A stretch of 64,000 nt of DNA from Marivivens geojensis (GCF_023540835.1 NZ_JALKCU010000002.1:372001-436000); one strand, 5' to 3'. Counted from the stretch's first letter, positions 51,833 through 62,311 are shown. Program-made: numbers and translations. Notes: a model not told the origin generated them from the letters alone.

Positions 51833-54800
51833 CTGGAATGATTGATTGGGCGGCCAGCCGTGCGCGGATGGTCATTGCCTTTATTGTGCTTTCGATCATC
51901 GCGGGTGCGGTCGCTTATGTGAGCCTCCCCAAAGAAGGTGAGCCGGATATCGAAATTCCGGCTCTGTTCGTGTCTGTGCCCTTCCCCGGCATTTCCGCGA
52001 CCGACGCGGAACGCCTGCTGGTCGAACCGATGGAAACCGAACTGTCGGACATCGACGGCCTGAAAACCATGACCGCCACCGCTGCCGAAGGTTATGCAGG
52101 TGTTGCGCTTGAGTTCGAATTCGGCTGGGACAAGACCCGCACCATGGCGGATGTCCGTGATGCGATGAACGCGGTTGAAGGGAAATTCCCCGATGGCGCG
52201 GATCAGTATTCGATCAACGAGATCAACTTCTCTGAATTTCCGATCATCATTGTGAACCTCACGGGCGATGTGCCCGAACGCACATTGATCAAGGTTGCCA
52301 AAGACTTGCAGGACGAACTCGAAGGGATCGAAGCGATCCTTTCAGCCAACCTTGCAGGGACGCGCGACGAGATGGTTGAGGTGGTGATCGATCCCCTGCG
52401 GCTTGAGGCTTATAACGTCACTGCGGGCGAATTGATCAACGTTGTCACGATGAACAACTTGCTCATCGCGGCGGGTGAAGTGTCGACCGAACAGGGTAGC
52501 TTCTCGGTCAAAATCCCGTCGTCGTTCGACAGCCCCCAAGACATCTACAGCCTGCCCGTCAAAACCAACGGCGACCGCGTGATCACCTTGGGCGATTTGG
52601 CGACGATCCGTCTGACCTTTGAAGACCGCGAAAGCACCGCACGTTTCAACGGCGTGAAAACCGTGGCGCTGCAGGTGGTAAAGGCGCGCGGCTATAACCT
52701 GATCGACACTGCGGCTTTGGTCCGTGAAACCGTTGAAAACGCGCGGGCGCAATGGCCCGCCGACCTCCAAGCTGCCGTGCACGTGGGCGCATCGAATGAC
52801 CAGAGCCGTACCGTTGCCTCGATGGTATCACAGCTTGAGGGGTCTGTTCTGACCGCGATTGCACTGGTGATGATCGTGGTTCTGGCCTCGCTCGGCACGC
52901 GCTCTGCGCTGCTTGTTGGCTTCTCGATTCCGACGTCGTTCCTTCTTGCGTTCCTTCTCTTGGGTATCATGGGCGTGACGATTTCGAACATCGTGATGTT
53001 CGGTCTGATCCTCGCCGTGGGGATGCTCGTCGATGGCGCGATTGTGGTCGTGGAATATGCGGACAAACGGATTTCCGAGGGCGCAGGCCCAATGTCCGCC
53101 TATACCGAGGCCGCAAAGCGCATGTTCTGGCCTGTGGTGTCTTCGACCGCGACAACGCTCTGTGCGTTCTTGCCGATGCTGTTCTGGCCGGGTGTTCCGG
53201 GTCAGTTCATGGGGATGCTGCCTGTCACGCTGATCTTCGTTCTCTCGGCCTCGCTAATCGTGGCACTGATCTATATGCCCGTCATGGGGGGCGTTCTGGG
53301 TCGCACCAGCCGTCTGTTTGGCCGCACCTCTGACGCGCTCAAGGCTCGCCTACCGTGGGTCGTTCGTGCCTTGTTGGTCGTGCCAGCGGGTCTGATGGCT
53401 TTTGTCGGTGCGATGATGACACTGAACCCTGCCTATCTCTCGGGTGAAGCCGTTCAGACCTCTGGCCTCATGGCGTCGCTTCCGGGGATGATCCTCTTTA
53501 TGCTCGGCGCGGTTGGCCTGTCGATCACCATTGGCGCGGCCAAGATCGAACGCAAGCAAACGAAAATTCGTGCGGGTTATCACCGCAGTCCGTTTGGCTG
53601 GGTGATCTGGGGCGTGGCAGGCAACCCTGTTATGCCGCTCGTGACCGTGGGCGCGATCCTCGCCATTGTTATGTCGACCTTCACCTATTTCGGGGCGAAC
53701 AATAACGGCGTTGAATTCTTTACCGCAACTGAACCAGAACAGGCGATTGTCTACGTTCAAGCCCGCGGCAACCTCAGCCTCACCGAAAAAGACGTCCTCG
53801 TCCGTCAGGCCGAAGAGATCGCGCTGTCGGTGCCCGGTATCCAAACTGTCTTTGCCTTTGCTGGTGCGGGTGGCCTCAACGCAAATACCGCAGGTGCAGA
53901 AAGCCCGCGTGATGCCGTCGGTCAGCTGCAGATCGAACTGATCCCATGGGATGATCGTCCTGCCTTTGCTCGTGCCAATGACATTCCGCTTGAGGAATTG
54001 AACGGCAAGACAGTCATGGCGAACCTTCAGGCAAAGCTGGATCAAATCCCAGGCGTGCATACGGAAACGCTTGACCTTGCGATGGGGCCTGCGGCGACAA
54101 AACCCGTGCATCTGCGCCTCAAGGGGGATGATTGGGAACAACTGCTTGCGACCACTGCTGAGGCCCGTGCGTTCTTTGACACTGTTCCGGGTCTGACCCA
54201 GATCGAAGACAGTCGCCCCCTGCCCGGTATCGATTGGGAAATCTCGGTCGATGTGGAAAAAGCAGGTCGTTACGGTGCCGATGTCGCGACCGTGGGTGGC
54301 ATGGTGCAGCTTGTGACGCGGGGCATCCTGCTCGATACGATGCGGGTGGATAGCTCTGACGAAGAGATCGAAATCCGCGTTCGCCTTCCCGAAGAAGACC
54401 GCGTTCTGTCCACCCTTGATAACCTCAAAGTGCGGACCTCTGCGGGCCTCGTTCCGCTGTCGAACTTCATCACCCGCACCCCTGTTCCGAAACTGGCGCA
54501 GATCGACCGTATCGACCAGAAACGCTACTTTGACATTAAGGCAGGCGTGGCCGATGGGCTGGTGAAACTGACCGCTGAGGATGGCACGTTCACCATCCTG
54601 GCCGAGGACGCGATGACCGATGCGCAGCGCGATGCGGTCGCGAACGGTAGCCTGAAACGCGAGGTCGTGAACGGCAACGAACGGATTGCCTTTGTCGAAA
54701 GCTGGCTCAACGACGGCAATTTGCCTGCTGGGATCAGCTTTGAATGGGCGGGCGACATGGCGGACCAAGAGGAAAGCTCTGCCTTCTTGGGACAGGCCTT

Positions 54801-55473
54801 CTCTGCCGCGCTTATGTTGATGTTCATCATCCTGCTGGCGCAGTTCAACAGCTTCTATAACTCTGTTCTGGTGCTTCTGGCGGTGATCCTGTCGACCACG
54901 GGCGTTCTGATCGGGATGCTGGTGATGGATCAGTCTTTCTCGATCATTATGACGGGGACAGGGATCGTGGCGCTGGCGGGGATCGTGGTGAACAACAACA
55001 TCGTTCTGATCGATACCTATCAGGAATATAACCAGTATATGCCGCGTCTCGAGGCGATCATTCGCACCGCCGAAGACCGTATTCGTCCGGTTCTGTTGAC
55101 CACCATCACGACGATGGCGGGCCTCGCGCCGATGATGTTCGGCCTTAGCCTTGATTTCATCAACGGGGGCTATTCAATCGACAGCCCGACGGCGCTCTGG
55201 TGGAAACAACTGGCGACGGCGGTTGTCTTTGGCCTCGGCATTGCCACGGTTCTGACGCTGGTCTTTACCCCTGCGATGTTGGCGGCACGGGTTTGGTTCA
55301 CGACCTACCTGCATTGGCTTGGCCGTCTGTTGGCGCGCCTGTCGATGGGTCGCGGTAGCCGCGCGGCGCAAGACTGGGCACTGGCACGAGAGGCCCGCAA
55401 GGTCAAAGCGCCAGAGATCATCTGGGAAGACCCAGAAGAACCCTCCGCCCCATCCCTACGGGCTGCAGAATAA
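51829..55473 (+). CDS. RND efflux transporter permease
   Basis: 1214-residue inner-membrane proton-driven exporter of the HAE1/MexB type. TM4 has VMFGLILAVGMLVDGAIVVVEYADK with the conserved Asp and the second half has TGIVALAGIVVNNNIVLIDTYQEY. It is longer than usual (about 1040): an insertion of about 80-100 residues between TM6 and TM7 (residues about 500-580) contains two extra hydrophobic segments. Substrate class cannot be told. Operon of two genes, ending at a bidirectional terminator. Confidence 0.94.
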   Translation: MTGMIDWAASRARMVIAFIVLSIIAGAVAYVSLPKEGEPDIEIPALFVSVPFPGISATDAERLLVEPMETELSDIDGLKTMTATAAEGYAGVALEFEFGWDKTRTMADVRDAMNAVEGKFPDGADQYSINEINFSEFPIIIVNLTGDVPERTLIKVAKDLQDELEGIEAILSANLAGTRDEMVEVVIDPLRLEAYNVTAGELINVVTMNNLLIAAGEVSTEQGSFSVKIPSSFDSPQDIYSLPVKTNGDRVITLGDLATIRLTFEDRESTARFNGVKTVALQVVKARGYNLIDTAALVRETVENARAQWPADLQAAVHVGASNDQSRTVASMVSQLEGSVLTAIALVMIVVLASLGTRSALLVGFSIPTSFLLAFLLLGIMGVTISNIVMFGLILAVGMLVDGAIVVVEYADKRISEGAGPMSAYTEAAKRMFWPVVSSTATTLCAFLPMLFWPGVPGQFMGMLPVTLIFVLSASLIVALIYMPVMGGVLGRTSRLFGRTSDALKARLPWVVRALLVVPAGLMAFVGAMMTLNPAYLSGEAVQTSGLMASLPGMILFMLGAVGLSITIGAAKIERKQTKIRAGYHRSPFGWVIWGVAGNPVMPLVTVGAILAIVMSTFTYFGANNNGVEFFTATEPEQAIVYVQARGNLSLTEKDVLVRQAEEIALSVPGIQTVFAFAGAGGLNANTAGAESPRDAVGQLQIELIPWDDRPAFARANDIPLEELNGKTVMANLQAKLDQIPGVHTETLDLAMGPAATKPVHLRLKGDDWEQLLATTAEARAFFDTVPGLTQIEDSRPLPGIDWEISVDVEKAGRYGADVATVGGMVQLVTRGILLDTMRVDSSDEEIEIRVRLPEEDRVLSTLDNLKVRTSAGLVPLSNFITRTPVPKLAQIDRIDQKRYFDIKAGVADGLVKLTAEDGTFTILAEDAMTDAQRDAVANGSLKREVVNGNERIAFVESWLNDGNLPAGISFEWAGDMADQEESSAFLGQAFSAALMLMFIILLAQFNSFYNSVLVLLAVILSTTGVLIGMLVMDQSFSIIMTGTGIVALAGIVVNNNIVLIDTYQEYNQYMPRLEAIIRTAEDRIRPVLLTTITTMAGLAPMMFGLSLDFINGGYSIDSPTALWWKQLATAVVFGLGIATVLTLVFTPAMLAARVWFTTYLHWLGRLLARLSMGRGSRAAQDWALAREARKVKAPEIIWEDPEEPSAPSLRAAE

Positions 55474-55475
55474 AC

Positions 55476-55513
55476 AAAACGGGCGCGATGAGAGATCACC
55501 GCGCCCGTTTTTT
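55476..55513. terminator. Bidirectional terminator between RND and ABC genes
   Basis: Eight-base stem CGGGCGCG / CGCGCCCG (55480-55487 and 55500-55507) with a 12-base loop; TTTTTT on the plus side, and TTTTG on the minus side. It separates two convergent operons. Confidence 0.88.
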
Positions 55514-55532
55514 ATCTCGCCTAAAATGGGAC

Positions 55533-57350
55533 TTAAGCCGCGTCTTCTGAGGCCTGTTTCTGCCAGAGCTGCGCATAGCGACCCGACTGGGCAAGCAGCG
55601 CATCGTGACGCCCCTGCTCGACGATATGGCCGTCCTCTAGCACCACAATCCGATCCGCATCCGCGATGGTCGACAAACGGTGCGCGATGGTGATCACTGT
55701 ACGGCCCTGTCCCATCGCCCGTAGCTGGGTCTGGATGTCCCGCTCTGTTTCCGTATCGAGCGCCGATGTCGCCTCATCGAGCAACAAGATCGGCGGGTTT
55801 TTCAGGATCGTGCGGGCAATCCCCACGCGCTGCTTTTCACCGCCCGAGAGCTTTAGCCCACGTTCACCCACTTGCGTCTCATAGCCCTTGGGCAAAGACA
55901 GGACAAAGTCGTGGATCTGCGCCGCTTTTGCGGCCTCGACAATTTCTGCCTCTGACGCCTCAGGACGACCGTAGGCGATGTTGTAACGGATTGTGTCGTT
56001 GAACAGCACCGTGTCCTGGGGCACCACGCCAATCGCCGCATGAAGGCTATCTAGCGTCACATCGCGCACGTCCTGACCGTCGATGGTCAGCGCCCCGCCC
56101 GTCACGTCATAGAACCGGAACAACAACCGCCCAATGGTTGATTTGCCCGACCCAGAGGAGCCGACGATTGCCACGGTTTCGCCGGCAGCTACGTCAATCG
56201 ACACGCCCTTGAGGATCGGGCGCTCTGCGTCATAGGCGAACTCGACCGCGTTCAGCGATACTGCCCCGCCGTTCACCACCAGCTCGGTCGCGTCTGGCTT
56301 ATCTGTAACCTCTGATGGCTGATCCAGCAGGTCGAACATATCGCCCATATCAATCAGGGCCTGACGGATTTCACGATAGACCGACCCGAGGAAGTTCAGC
56401 GGCATGGTGATTTGGATCATATAGGCGTTCACCATAACGAAGTCGCCCACAGTCAGAACGCCACTTTGAACCTCCATCGCGGCCATCACCATCACAGCGA
56501 CGAGGCCACTGGTAATCAAAACGGATTGGCCAAAGTTCAAAAAGGCCAGCGAATACGATGTCTTAATCGCCGCCTTTTCATATTGCGCCATAGCGCCGTC
56601 ATAGCGGTCGGCCTCCCATTTTTCGGCGCCGAAATACTTTACCGTCTCAAAGTTCAACAGGCTGTCGATAGCCTTTTGGTTCGCGTCCGTGTCCTGTTCG
56701 TTCATCTTTTTGCGAATTTTCACCCGCCATTCGGTGACGCGGAATGTGAACGCGATATAGAGCCCGATAGTCAGCACGACGACCGCCACATAGCGGATGT
56801 CAAAGAGATACATCAGCATCCCCGCGATCATCAAAAGCTGCAACATCAGCGGCCCCATATTGAACACAAGGAACCGCAGGAGGAATTCAACGCCCTTTAC
56901 GCCACGCTCCATAATGCGACTCAAACCGCCGGTTTTGCGGGTGATGTGATAGCGCATCGACAGGCGGTGGATGTGGGTAAACGTCTCAATCGCGAGCCGC
57001 CGCAGGGCGCGTTGTCCGACCTTGGCAAAGATCGCATCGCGGAGCTGATTGAACCCCACTTCCATCAAACGCGCCATGCCGTAGGCCAGCGTTAGACCCA
57101 CAGCACCAAGGGCAAGGAAGGTCGCAGGGCTGCCGTCAGGCGACAGGGCATCCACGGCCTGTTTGTAGAAAATCGGGGTCACAACGGCGATCAGCTTTGC
57201 CGCCAAAAGCACCGTCAGCGCGATCACCACACGCCGTTTGACCCAAGCCTGACCATCAGGCCAAAGATAAGGCACCGCGCGGCGCAGCACACGCATGCCT
57301 TGCACACGGTCGTTATTAAGGTTCGCATCTGTTTTGGAAAGGCGGCGCAT
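55533..57350 (-). CDS. ATM1-type ABC transporter (permease-ATPase fusion)
   Basis: 605 residues: six-helix membrane domain (about 20-325) fused to an ATPase domain. Walker A GSSGSGKST (about 392-400), signature LSGGEKQRVGIARTIL (about 497), Walker B ILLLDEATSALD (about 515-526) and the switch ITIAHRLS (about 550). The N-terminal RVLRRAVPYLWPDGQ and membrane segment YHITRKTGGLSRIMERGVKGVEFLLRF are typical of the ATM1/HMT family that exports glutathione or metal-thiol conjugates. Substrate inferred from family only. Confidence 0.93.
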   Translation of the reverse strand: MRRLSKTDANLNNDRVQGMRVLRRAVPYLWPDGQAWVKRRVVIALTVLLAAKLIAVVTPIFYKQAVDALSPDGSPATFLALGAVGLTLAYGMARLMEVGFNQLRDAIFAKVGQRALRRLAIETFTHIHRLSMRYHITRKTGGLSRIMERGVKGVEFLLRFLVFNMGPLMLQLLMIAGMLMYLFDIRYVAVVVLTIGLYIAFTFRVTEWRVKIRKKMNEQDTDANQKAIDSLLNFETVKYFGAEKWEADRYDGAMAQYEKAAIKTSYSLAFLNFGQSVLITSGLVAVMVMAAMEVQSGVLTVGDFVMVNAYMIQITMPLNFLGSVYREIRQALIDMGDMFDLLDQPSEVTDKPDATELVVNGGAVSLNAVEFAYDAERPILKGVSIDVAAGETVAIVGSSGSGKSTIGRLLFRFYDVTGGALTIDGQDVRDVTLDSLHAAIGVVPQDTVLFNDTIRYNIAYGRPEASEAEIVEAAKAAQIHDFVLSLPKGYETQVGERGLKLSGGEKQRVGIARTILKNPPILLLDEATSALDTETERDIQTQLRAMGQGRTVITIAHRLSTIADADRIVVLEDGHIVEQGRHDALLAQSGRYAQLWQKQASEDAA

Positions 57351-57413
57351 GGAGGCTCCGTTCTGGCTGTACCAGTGGAACCTATGCGCCGCCGAAGTGG
57401 ATTGCCAGTAGGG

Positions 57414-58763
57414 TTACTCGCTAATCTCGGGGAGGACGAAAACCTGTCCTGGGTAAATGAGGTCAGGATCGCGGATCAAATCGCGGTTTGCCTCGTAGAC
57501 GTAGACGTATTTGATGCCGTCCCCATAGGTATCCGATGCAATCGCCCAAAGGGTATTTCCTGGCTGAACCGTACGGACAGCGGCGCGGGTTTCTTCGGTC
57601 ACTTGGTCTGCCATGGTTGCGGCGACTTCGGTCGCGACCTCGCGTTTGAACGGGGTTTCCATGCGGCTGACAACGTCGCCCTGCGGGGACACTTCATCCA
57701 GTCGCAGGGTGTACACACCAGGTTCAACGCCAACCAAATCGATCTGCCAAGACCGGTCCGCTTCGATCGTTGCGGTGCCGACAGAGGCGCCATCCAGATA
57801 GGCCTGAACAAAGCCTTCGCCCGTGGCACGGCCCGCCAGTTTTACCTCGCCATTATCGTCATAGGTGATCGTGTCGAGCGTCAACGCCTCAAGTGCCGCA
57901 CCATCCGCCAAGACACGCACACCTTCTGCGTCCGCGACGAGAAGTTGCGGAGCGGCGGCGGGTGCAGGCTCTGCGGCTGGTTCAACTGTTGGCTCTGTGG
58001 CAGCCGCAGCTTCTGATACAGGTTCGTTTGCAGGTTCTGTGGCTGTTGTCGGCTCTGCCGCTGCTGCAACCTGAACCTCTTCTTGGGCAGCTGGCTCGGC
58101 GACAGGTTCCTCTGCTACGGGTTCTGCTTCGGCAACGACAGGCTCTGCGTCTTGGGCAGGTTCAGCAGTTTCTTGCGCTGGAGCGGCCTCTGTATTGGCC
58201 TCAGACACTGTGACTTCCGAAGTTTCCTCGGCAGCAACCTCTTCAGCCGGCGCTTCTTCGACAACGCGCTCAGCCACCTCAGGCTCTGCCATACCGAACG
58301 GTGCGATGATCACGGTCTCTGCCGCTTCAATCGCTTCGCCATCGGGATCACCGACCAGCGATAGGACGCGCGGTTGATCGGACGGGGCAATCGTCAGGAA
58401 CGCGGCAAAGGCACCGTCAGCACCTGCTTCAATCCGTTCAATCGGCGCACCATCAAGGCGCAGTTCCACCGCGCCACCACCGTCAAATTGCCCTGCGATC
58501 ACGGCAGTGCCGTCTGCTTCGACCCGAACGGTGTCAAAGATCGGCGCAGCGCGGATGATGTCGACAACAGGTTCTGGCTCTGCTGCGGGTGCAGGTTCGG
58601 GCGCTGCTTCTGTGGCGACGGCAGGCACCTCGGCCAGATTAGCCGGTGTTGCAGTTTCCGCCCCGTCAGAGCCTTGCCCAATGAAATAAGCCCCTAGCGC
58701 AATTGCAGCTACTACAACCACACCCCCGAGGACCAATGTCCCCTGACTAGATTTTGTCGTCAC
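57414..58763 (-). CDS. LysM-domain membrane-anchored protein
   Basis: 449 residues: short cytoplasmic tail, a membrane helix (about 9-28), then an acidic Ala/Glu/Pro-rich low-complexity region (about 190-300), two Ig-like or carboxypeptidase-regulatory-like beta segments ([21 protein letters not shown] and [35 protein letters not shown]) and a C-terminal LysM module [35 protein letters not shown] start at 58763 with AAGGAA upstream. It likely binds peptidoglycan at the membrane; partner unknown. Divergent from the LOG gene. Confidence 0.87.
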   Translation of the reverse strand: MTTKSSQGTLVLGGVVVVAAIALGAYFIGQGSDGAETATPANLAEVPAVATEAAPEPAPAAEPEPVVDIIRAAPIFDTVRVEADGTAVIAGQFDGGGAVELRLDGAPIERIEAGADGAFAAFLTIAPSDQPRVLSLVGDPDGEAIEAAETVIIAPFGMAEPEVAERVVEEAPAEEVAAEETSEVTVSEANTEAAPAQETAEPAQDAEPVVAEAEPVAEEPVAEPAAQEEVQVAAAAEPTTATEPANEPVSEAAAATEPTVEPAAEPAPAAAPQLLVADAEGVRVLADGAALEALTLDTITYDDNGEVKLAGRATGEGFVQAYLDGASVGTATIEADRSWQIDLVGVEPGVYTLRLDEVSPQGDVVSRMETPFKREVATEVAATMADQVTEETRAAVRTVQPGNTLWAIASDTYGDGIKYVYVYEANRDLIRDPDLIYPGQVFVLPEISE

Positions 58764-58877
58764 TCGTGTTCCTTCCCCAGCAGCAAATTGCCGCCCCTTT
58801 TTGATCAAGGGTTGTTGGACCATATCAACCGCCCTATTCAGGGTCAAAGCTATCTAATGGCTATTTTGGGGGCCACG

Positions 58878-59423
58878 ATGAAATCAGTCTGCGTTTACTG
58901 TGGGTCACGGTCGGGCAACCGCCCGTCCTATGAACAATCCGCCGTTGATACGGGCACGATGTTGGCCGCGAATGGCTGGCGATTGGTCTACGGTGCGGGC
59001 GACGTGGGGCTGATGGGCACTGTCGCACGGGCGACCCAGTCCGCGGGCGGTATGACCTTTGGCGTCATCCCCGAACACCTCGTCAAATGGGAAGTCGGCA
59101 AACGCGACCTCGACAGCTATGTCGTGACTGAGACCATGCACGAGCGCAAAAAGATCCTCTTTATGAACGCCGATGCGATTGTCGTTTTGCCGGGGGGTGG
59201 TGGGTCGCTTGATGAGTTTTTTGAAGTTCTGACATGGCGGCAACTGGGTTTGCATTGCAAACCCATCTACCTCGTTAATGTTGAGGGATATTGGCAAAAG
59301 CTTGTCGACCTGCTCGACCATATCGTGGACGAGGGCTTTGCAGGCGAAACGCTGCGGTCTTACGTCACCGTGGTCGAGGATACCGCAGCGCTGGAAACGG
59401 CTCTGCGGGACGCCCTGTCCTGA
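58878..59423 (+). CDS. LOG-family (TIGR00730) nucleotide-monophosphate glycosidase-like protein
   Basis: 181 residues of the Rossmann-fold LOG family, related to cytokinin-activating phosphoribohydrolases. MKSVCVYCGSRSGNRPSY, GWRLVYGAGDVGLMG, MHERKKIL and the signature PGGGGSLDEFFEVLTWRQLG (about 99-118) are visible. The signature has Ser where the usual motif PGGxGTxxE has Thr; Glu is shifted within SLDE but present. ATG at 58878 with GGGGG upstream; an ATG at 58857 is possible. The end overlaps the convergent transporter gene by 64 bases. Confidence 0.9.
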   Translation: MKSVCVYCGSRSGNRPSYEQSAVDTGTMLAANGWRLVYGAGDVGLMGTVARATQSAGGMTFGVIPEHLVKWEVGKRDLDSYVVTETMHERKKILFMNADAIVVLPGGGGSLDEFFEVLTWRQLGLHCKPIYLVNVEGYWQKLVDLLDHIVDEGFAGETLRSYVTVVEDTAALETALRDALS

Positions 59424-60265
59424 CGGATGGCCGCGACCGAGTAGAGGACGAGCGCAACCCAAATCATTGGGAATGCGATGCCGTGCCAGAGGGTGAACGG
59501 CTCTAGGAAAACGGTCGTCGCCACGACGAACTGCAGCGTCGGGTTCACGTATTGCAGGATACCGACCGTCGAGAGCCGCACCCGCCGCGTCCCGTAGGCA
59601 AAAAAGATCAGCGGCGAGGCGGTGAGTGGGCCAGAGAGCGCAAGCAAGATTTGCGTGCCCCAGTCCTTATCTGGCGTGCCAAAGAGGAACAGATAGGTGA
59701 GTGCGAAGGGCGCGAGCGTCAGCACCTCAGCCGTCACGGATAAAACAGGCCCAAGGTCGAGCTGTTTTTTCACCAGCCCATAGCCGCCGAAGGTAAACGC
59801 CAGCCCCAGCGCGATCCACGGTGGAACCCCAAGCCCCACAGCCAAGATCAGCACCGCAAAGGCCGCAAGAGCCACAGCCCCCCATTGCCAATTCGAGAGG
59901 CTTTCCCCTAGCACAAAGCGGCCCAACATGACCACGAACAGCGGGAAAATATAGTAGCCCATAGAGGCCTCAACGGCGTAGCCGAATTTGATCGCAAAGA
60001 TAAACCCGAACCAATTTGCCCCGATCAGCGAGGCCGCCAAAAAGATCACACCGAATTTACGCGGGGTGCCCAACGCGCCGCGCAATTGTCCCAAACGCCC
60101 CTGCCACGTCAGAATGATGCCAAAGAACAGCAGCGACCAAAGCGACCGATAGCAAAGCACTTCGAGAGGCGGCAGATGACGAAGCTGCGCATAATAGAGG
60201 GACGACAACCCCCAAACAGTCGCCGCAACAACAAGCGCGACGATCCCTTTGACTGCTTCGGACAT
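59360..60265 (-). CDS. rarD: RarD-like EamA-family transporter
   Basis: 301 residues with about ten membrane helices in two EamA repeats. GIVALVVAATVWGLSSLYYAQL and LPPLEVLCYRSLWSLLFFGI at the N-terminus and GILQYVNPTLQFVVATTVFLEPF in the second half match the RarD group of drug/metabolite exporters. Substrate unknown. Overlaps the LOG gene at its 3' end. Confidence 0.92.
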   Translation of the reverse strand: MSEAVKGIVALVVAATVWGLSSLYYAQLRHLPPLEVLCYRSLWSLLFFGIILTWQGRLGQLRGALGTPRKFGVIFLAASLIGANWFGFIFAIKFGYAVEASMGYYIFPLFVVMLGRFVLGESLSNWQWGAVALAAFAVLILAVGLGVPPWIALGLAFTFGGYGLVKKQLDLGPVLSVTAEVLTLAPFALTYLFLFGTPDKDWGTQILLALSGPLTASPLIFFAYGTRRVRLSTVGILQYVNPTLQFVVATTVFLEPFTLWHGIAFPMIWVALVLYSVAAIRQDRASRRAVSSAAVSSTTVT

Positions 60266-60344
60266 GACGCGCGCCTTTAGTGAACCTTGGCCTGTTTAGG
60301 TCACAGCCGTTCGCCAAAGACAAGGACCTGTAGGAGGGACAGCG

Positions 60345-62174
60345 TTAGGCTTGGGTAAATTCCCGTGCCAACGCCTGCATTTCGTCGTCCAAACGCCCCG
60401 TCGCCGCGCTGATTTCATTGAGCGACCGCGATTGCTGGCGGCTCATCTCTGTGATCGTGTCGATCAGGCCCGCGATCTCTGTCGCACCATAGGCAATCTC
60501 TGCCAAGGTCACGCCGCTGGTCTCAACAATCGAGGCCCCCTTGCGGACCTCACTGGCGGATTGTTCGATCAGTTCAGAGACATCGCTCGCCGCGCGGGCA
60601 GAGCGTGCCGCAAGCTGCTGAACTTCGGTTGCAACCACCGCAAAGCCACGACCCACATGACCCGCGCGCGCCGCCTCTACCCGTGCGTTCAACGCGAGCA
60701 GGTTCGTCTGGAACGCGATCTCATCGATGATCTTAATGATCGACGTGATCTTGTCCGAGGCCGCACGAATACGTTCCATCGCCGCAATTGCGCTTTGAAC
60801 GATGGTGTTACCCTCATTCGCGCTCAGTTGCATCTCATTCGCGAAGGTGTTCGCCATCTCTGTGGTTTTCAACGAGGACGACACGGAATTCGCAAGCTCT
60901 TCAACAGTTTGCGCCGTGTTTTCAAGGTCATTGGAAATCCGCTCAGACCGCGCCTTGGATTGTTCCGTGCGAGCGACGAGTTCGTTCAACCGCTGTTTTT
61001 CTTCTTGGGCGCGAAGCGCATCGGCATCACGGGTATCGCGGATCGTGTCGCGGAAAATCTCAACGGATTTGATCAAGGTCGAAATGCCGTTGTTGCCGAC
61101 CTTCGGGAAAGTCACATCCAGATTGCCATCAATCATTTGCAGCGCGCTGCGCACCACCTCGCCCAAGACGTTCTGCACGGTCAACGCCATCATGTAGATC
61201 AGGAGAGCGACAAACGCGATCAGCAGGACCGAAATTGCTGTCACAAGAAATAGGTTCTGTGTCGCCTCTGCTTTGGACTCCACTATCACGACATCCAAAA
61301 GATCCCACGTGTCTTGGATATGATGTTCCATCATGGCCAAGCTTGCATCGTAGGCTGCCCTCACATCCGAGACGGACGTCGAAAAGTCCCCGTTGACGGC
61401 CTGTTTCTGCATTTCGACAATGGACTGATACTCTGGCGAGGCCAAAAGCGCGCGGCCATGCTCTGCAAATGCGGGAAACGGCGACGTCGTCAAATGGTTC
61501 AGACCGATATCCACAGTCGTCCGCAATTCGATCAGGCGACGCAGATCATCCCCTACCATCGTCCGTTTCGAAAAAACCCGTAGCGCAGCTGCCTTTTCCT
61601 CATTGGCCGCTTCTTGGGCCCGCAAAAAATTATTCAATGACTCGAGAATAAGCGATGTTTCACCGCTGCTCAAAGCGCCAGAGGCGTGATCGGCGATATT
61701 GATCAGGCTCTTGTTGATAACCGAGTATTGGTCGATCACGGCTTCCGCCGTGACGTCGCGTTGCTCGATACCATCTCTCAATTCTTGAAAGCGTTGAATT
61801 TCTCCAGAGAGTTCCAGAAGCCTATGCGACAGATCAATATCGGCCCACATGCTTCCTGCATCAGCAAAGTCCTGAAGGCCATTATCGACGATAACGCGTT
61901 GTGCCATCAGGTCTTGCTTGCCGATGGAGCCTTCCCCCTCAAGGTACTGAACGCTCAACCACCGCTCTTTCTGCAGTTCAAGAACCAGATTGCTCGTTTG
62001 CTCTACGGTCTCAACAACAACTTCAAGACGACCAACGTCGCGCACCTCATTCAGGCGCTGGATGCCAAGGATGCCCGAAAAGACAACGGCCAAAAACAGT
62101 GGCGCGCCACCAACCAACATGTAGATGCTGATTGTCTGCCAAGTAAGGAACCACTTGCGGAGAGTTTTTTTCAT
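60345..62174 (-). CDS. Methyl-accepting chemotaxis protein with NIT sensor domain
   Basis: 609 residues. One membrane helix at about 18-37, an extracytoplasmic helical domain (about 40-310) with VLELQKERWLSVQYLEGEG matching the nitrate/nitrite sensor NIT family, a second membrane helix (about 315-338), a short HAMP-like linker and the cytoplasmic signalling hairpin with IIDEIAFQTNLLALNARVEAARAGHVGRGFAVVATEVQQLAARSA, the CheA/CheW tip. ATG at 62174; a GTG six codons earlier lacks a ribosome site. Stand-alone receptor, no che genes nearby. Actual ligand unverified. Confidence 0.9.
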   Translation of the reverse strand: MKKTLRKWFLTWQTISIYMLVGGAPLFLAVVFSGILGIQRLNEVRDVGRLEVVVETVEQTSNLVLELQKERWLSVQYLEGEGSIGKQDLMAQRVIVDNGLQDFADAGSMWADIDLSHRLLELSGEIQRFQELRDGIEQRDVTAEAVIDQYSVINKSLINIADHASGALSSGETSLILESLNNFLRAQEAANEEKAAALRVFSKRTMVGDDLRRLIELRTTVDIGLNHLTTSPFPAFAEHGRALLASPEYQSIVEMQKQAVNGDFSTSVSDVRAAYDASLAMMEHHIQDTWDLLDVVIVESKAEATQNLFLVTAISVLLIAFVALLIYMMALTVQNVLGEVVRSALQMIDGNLDVTFPKVGNNGISTLIKSVEIFRDTIRDTRDADALRAQEEKQRLNELVARTEQSKARSERISNDLENTAQTVEELANSVSSSLKTTEMANTFANEMQLSANEGNTIVQSAIAAMERIRAASDKITSIIKIIDEIAFQTNLLALNARVEAARAGHVGRGFAVVATEVQQLAARSARAASDVSELIEQSASEVRKGASIVETSGVTLAEIAYGATEIAGLIDTITEMSRQQSRSLNEISAATGRLDDEMQALAREFTQA

Positions 62175-62248
62175 GATGCCGTTCTTTGTCACAGGTCGTT
62201 GCGTCTCAAACGGCGTAGTCTTCTGTTCTGTTAGCGTACTGAAGGCTC

Positions 62249-62284
62249 AAAAAAGGAAAAGGCGCGAAAGTATCCTTTCGCGCC
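62249..62284 (-). terminator. sodB intrinsic terminator
   Basis: Perfect ten-base stem GGCGCGAAAG / CTTTCGCGCC (62261-62284) with a four-base loop; on the minus strand it is followed by TTTTCCTTTTTTG. Ends 28 bases past the sodB stop. Confidence 0.9.
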
Positions 62285-62311
62285 CAAACCAATGTTCGTG
62301 ACTGTCTGAAA

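Noticed and set aside
53350-54768. Minus-strand open frame of 472 codons opposite the RND permease
   Set aside because: Antisense frame without domains; arises from codon bias of the permease gene.
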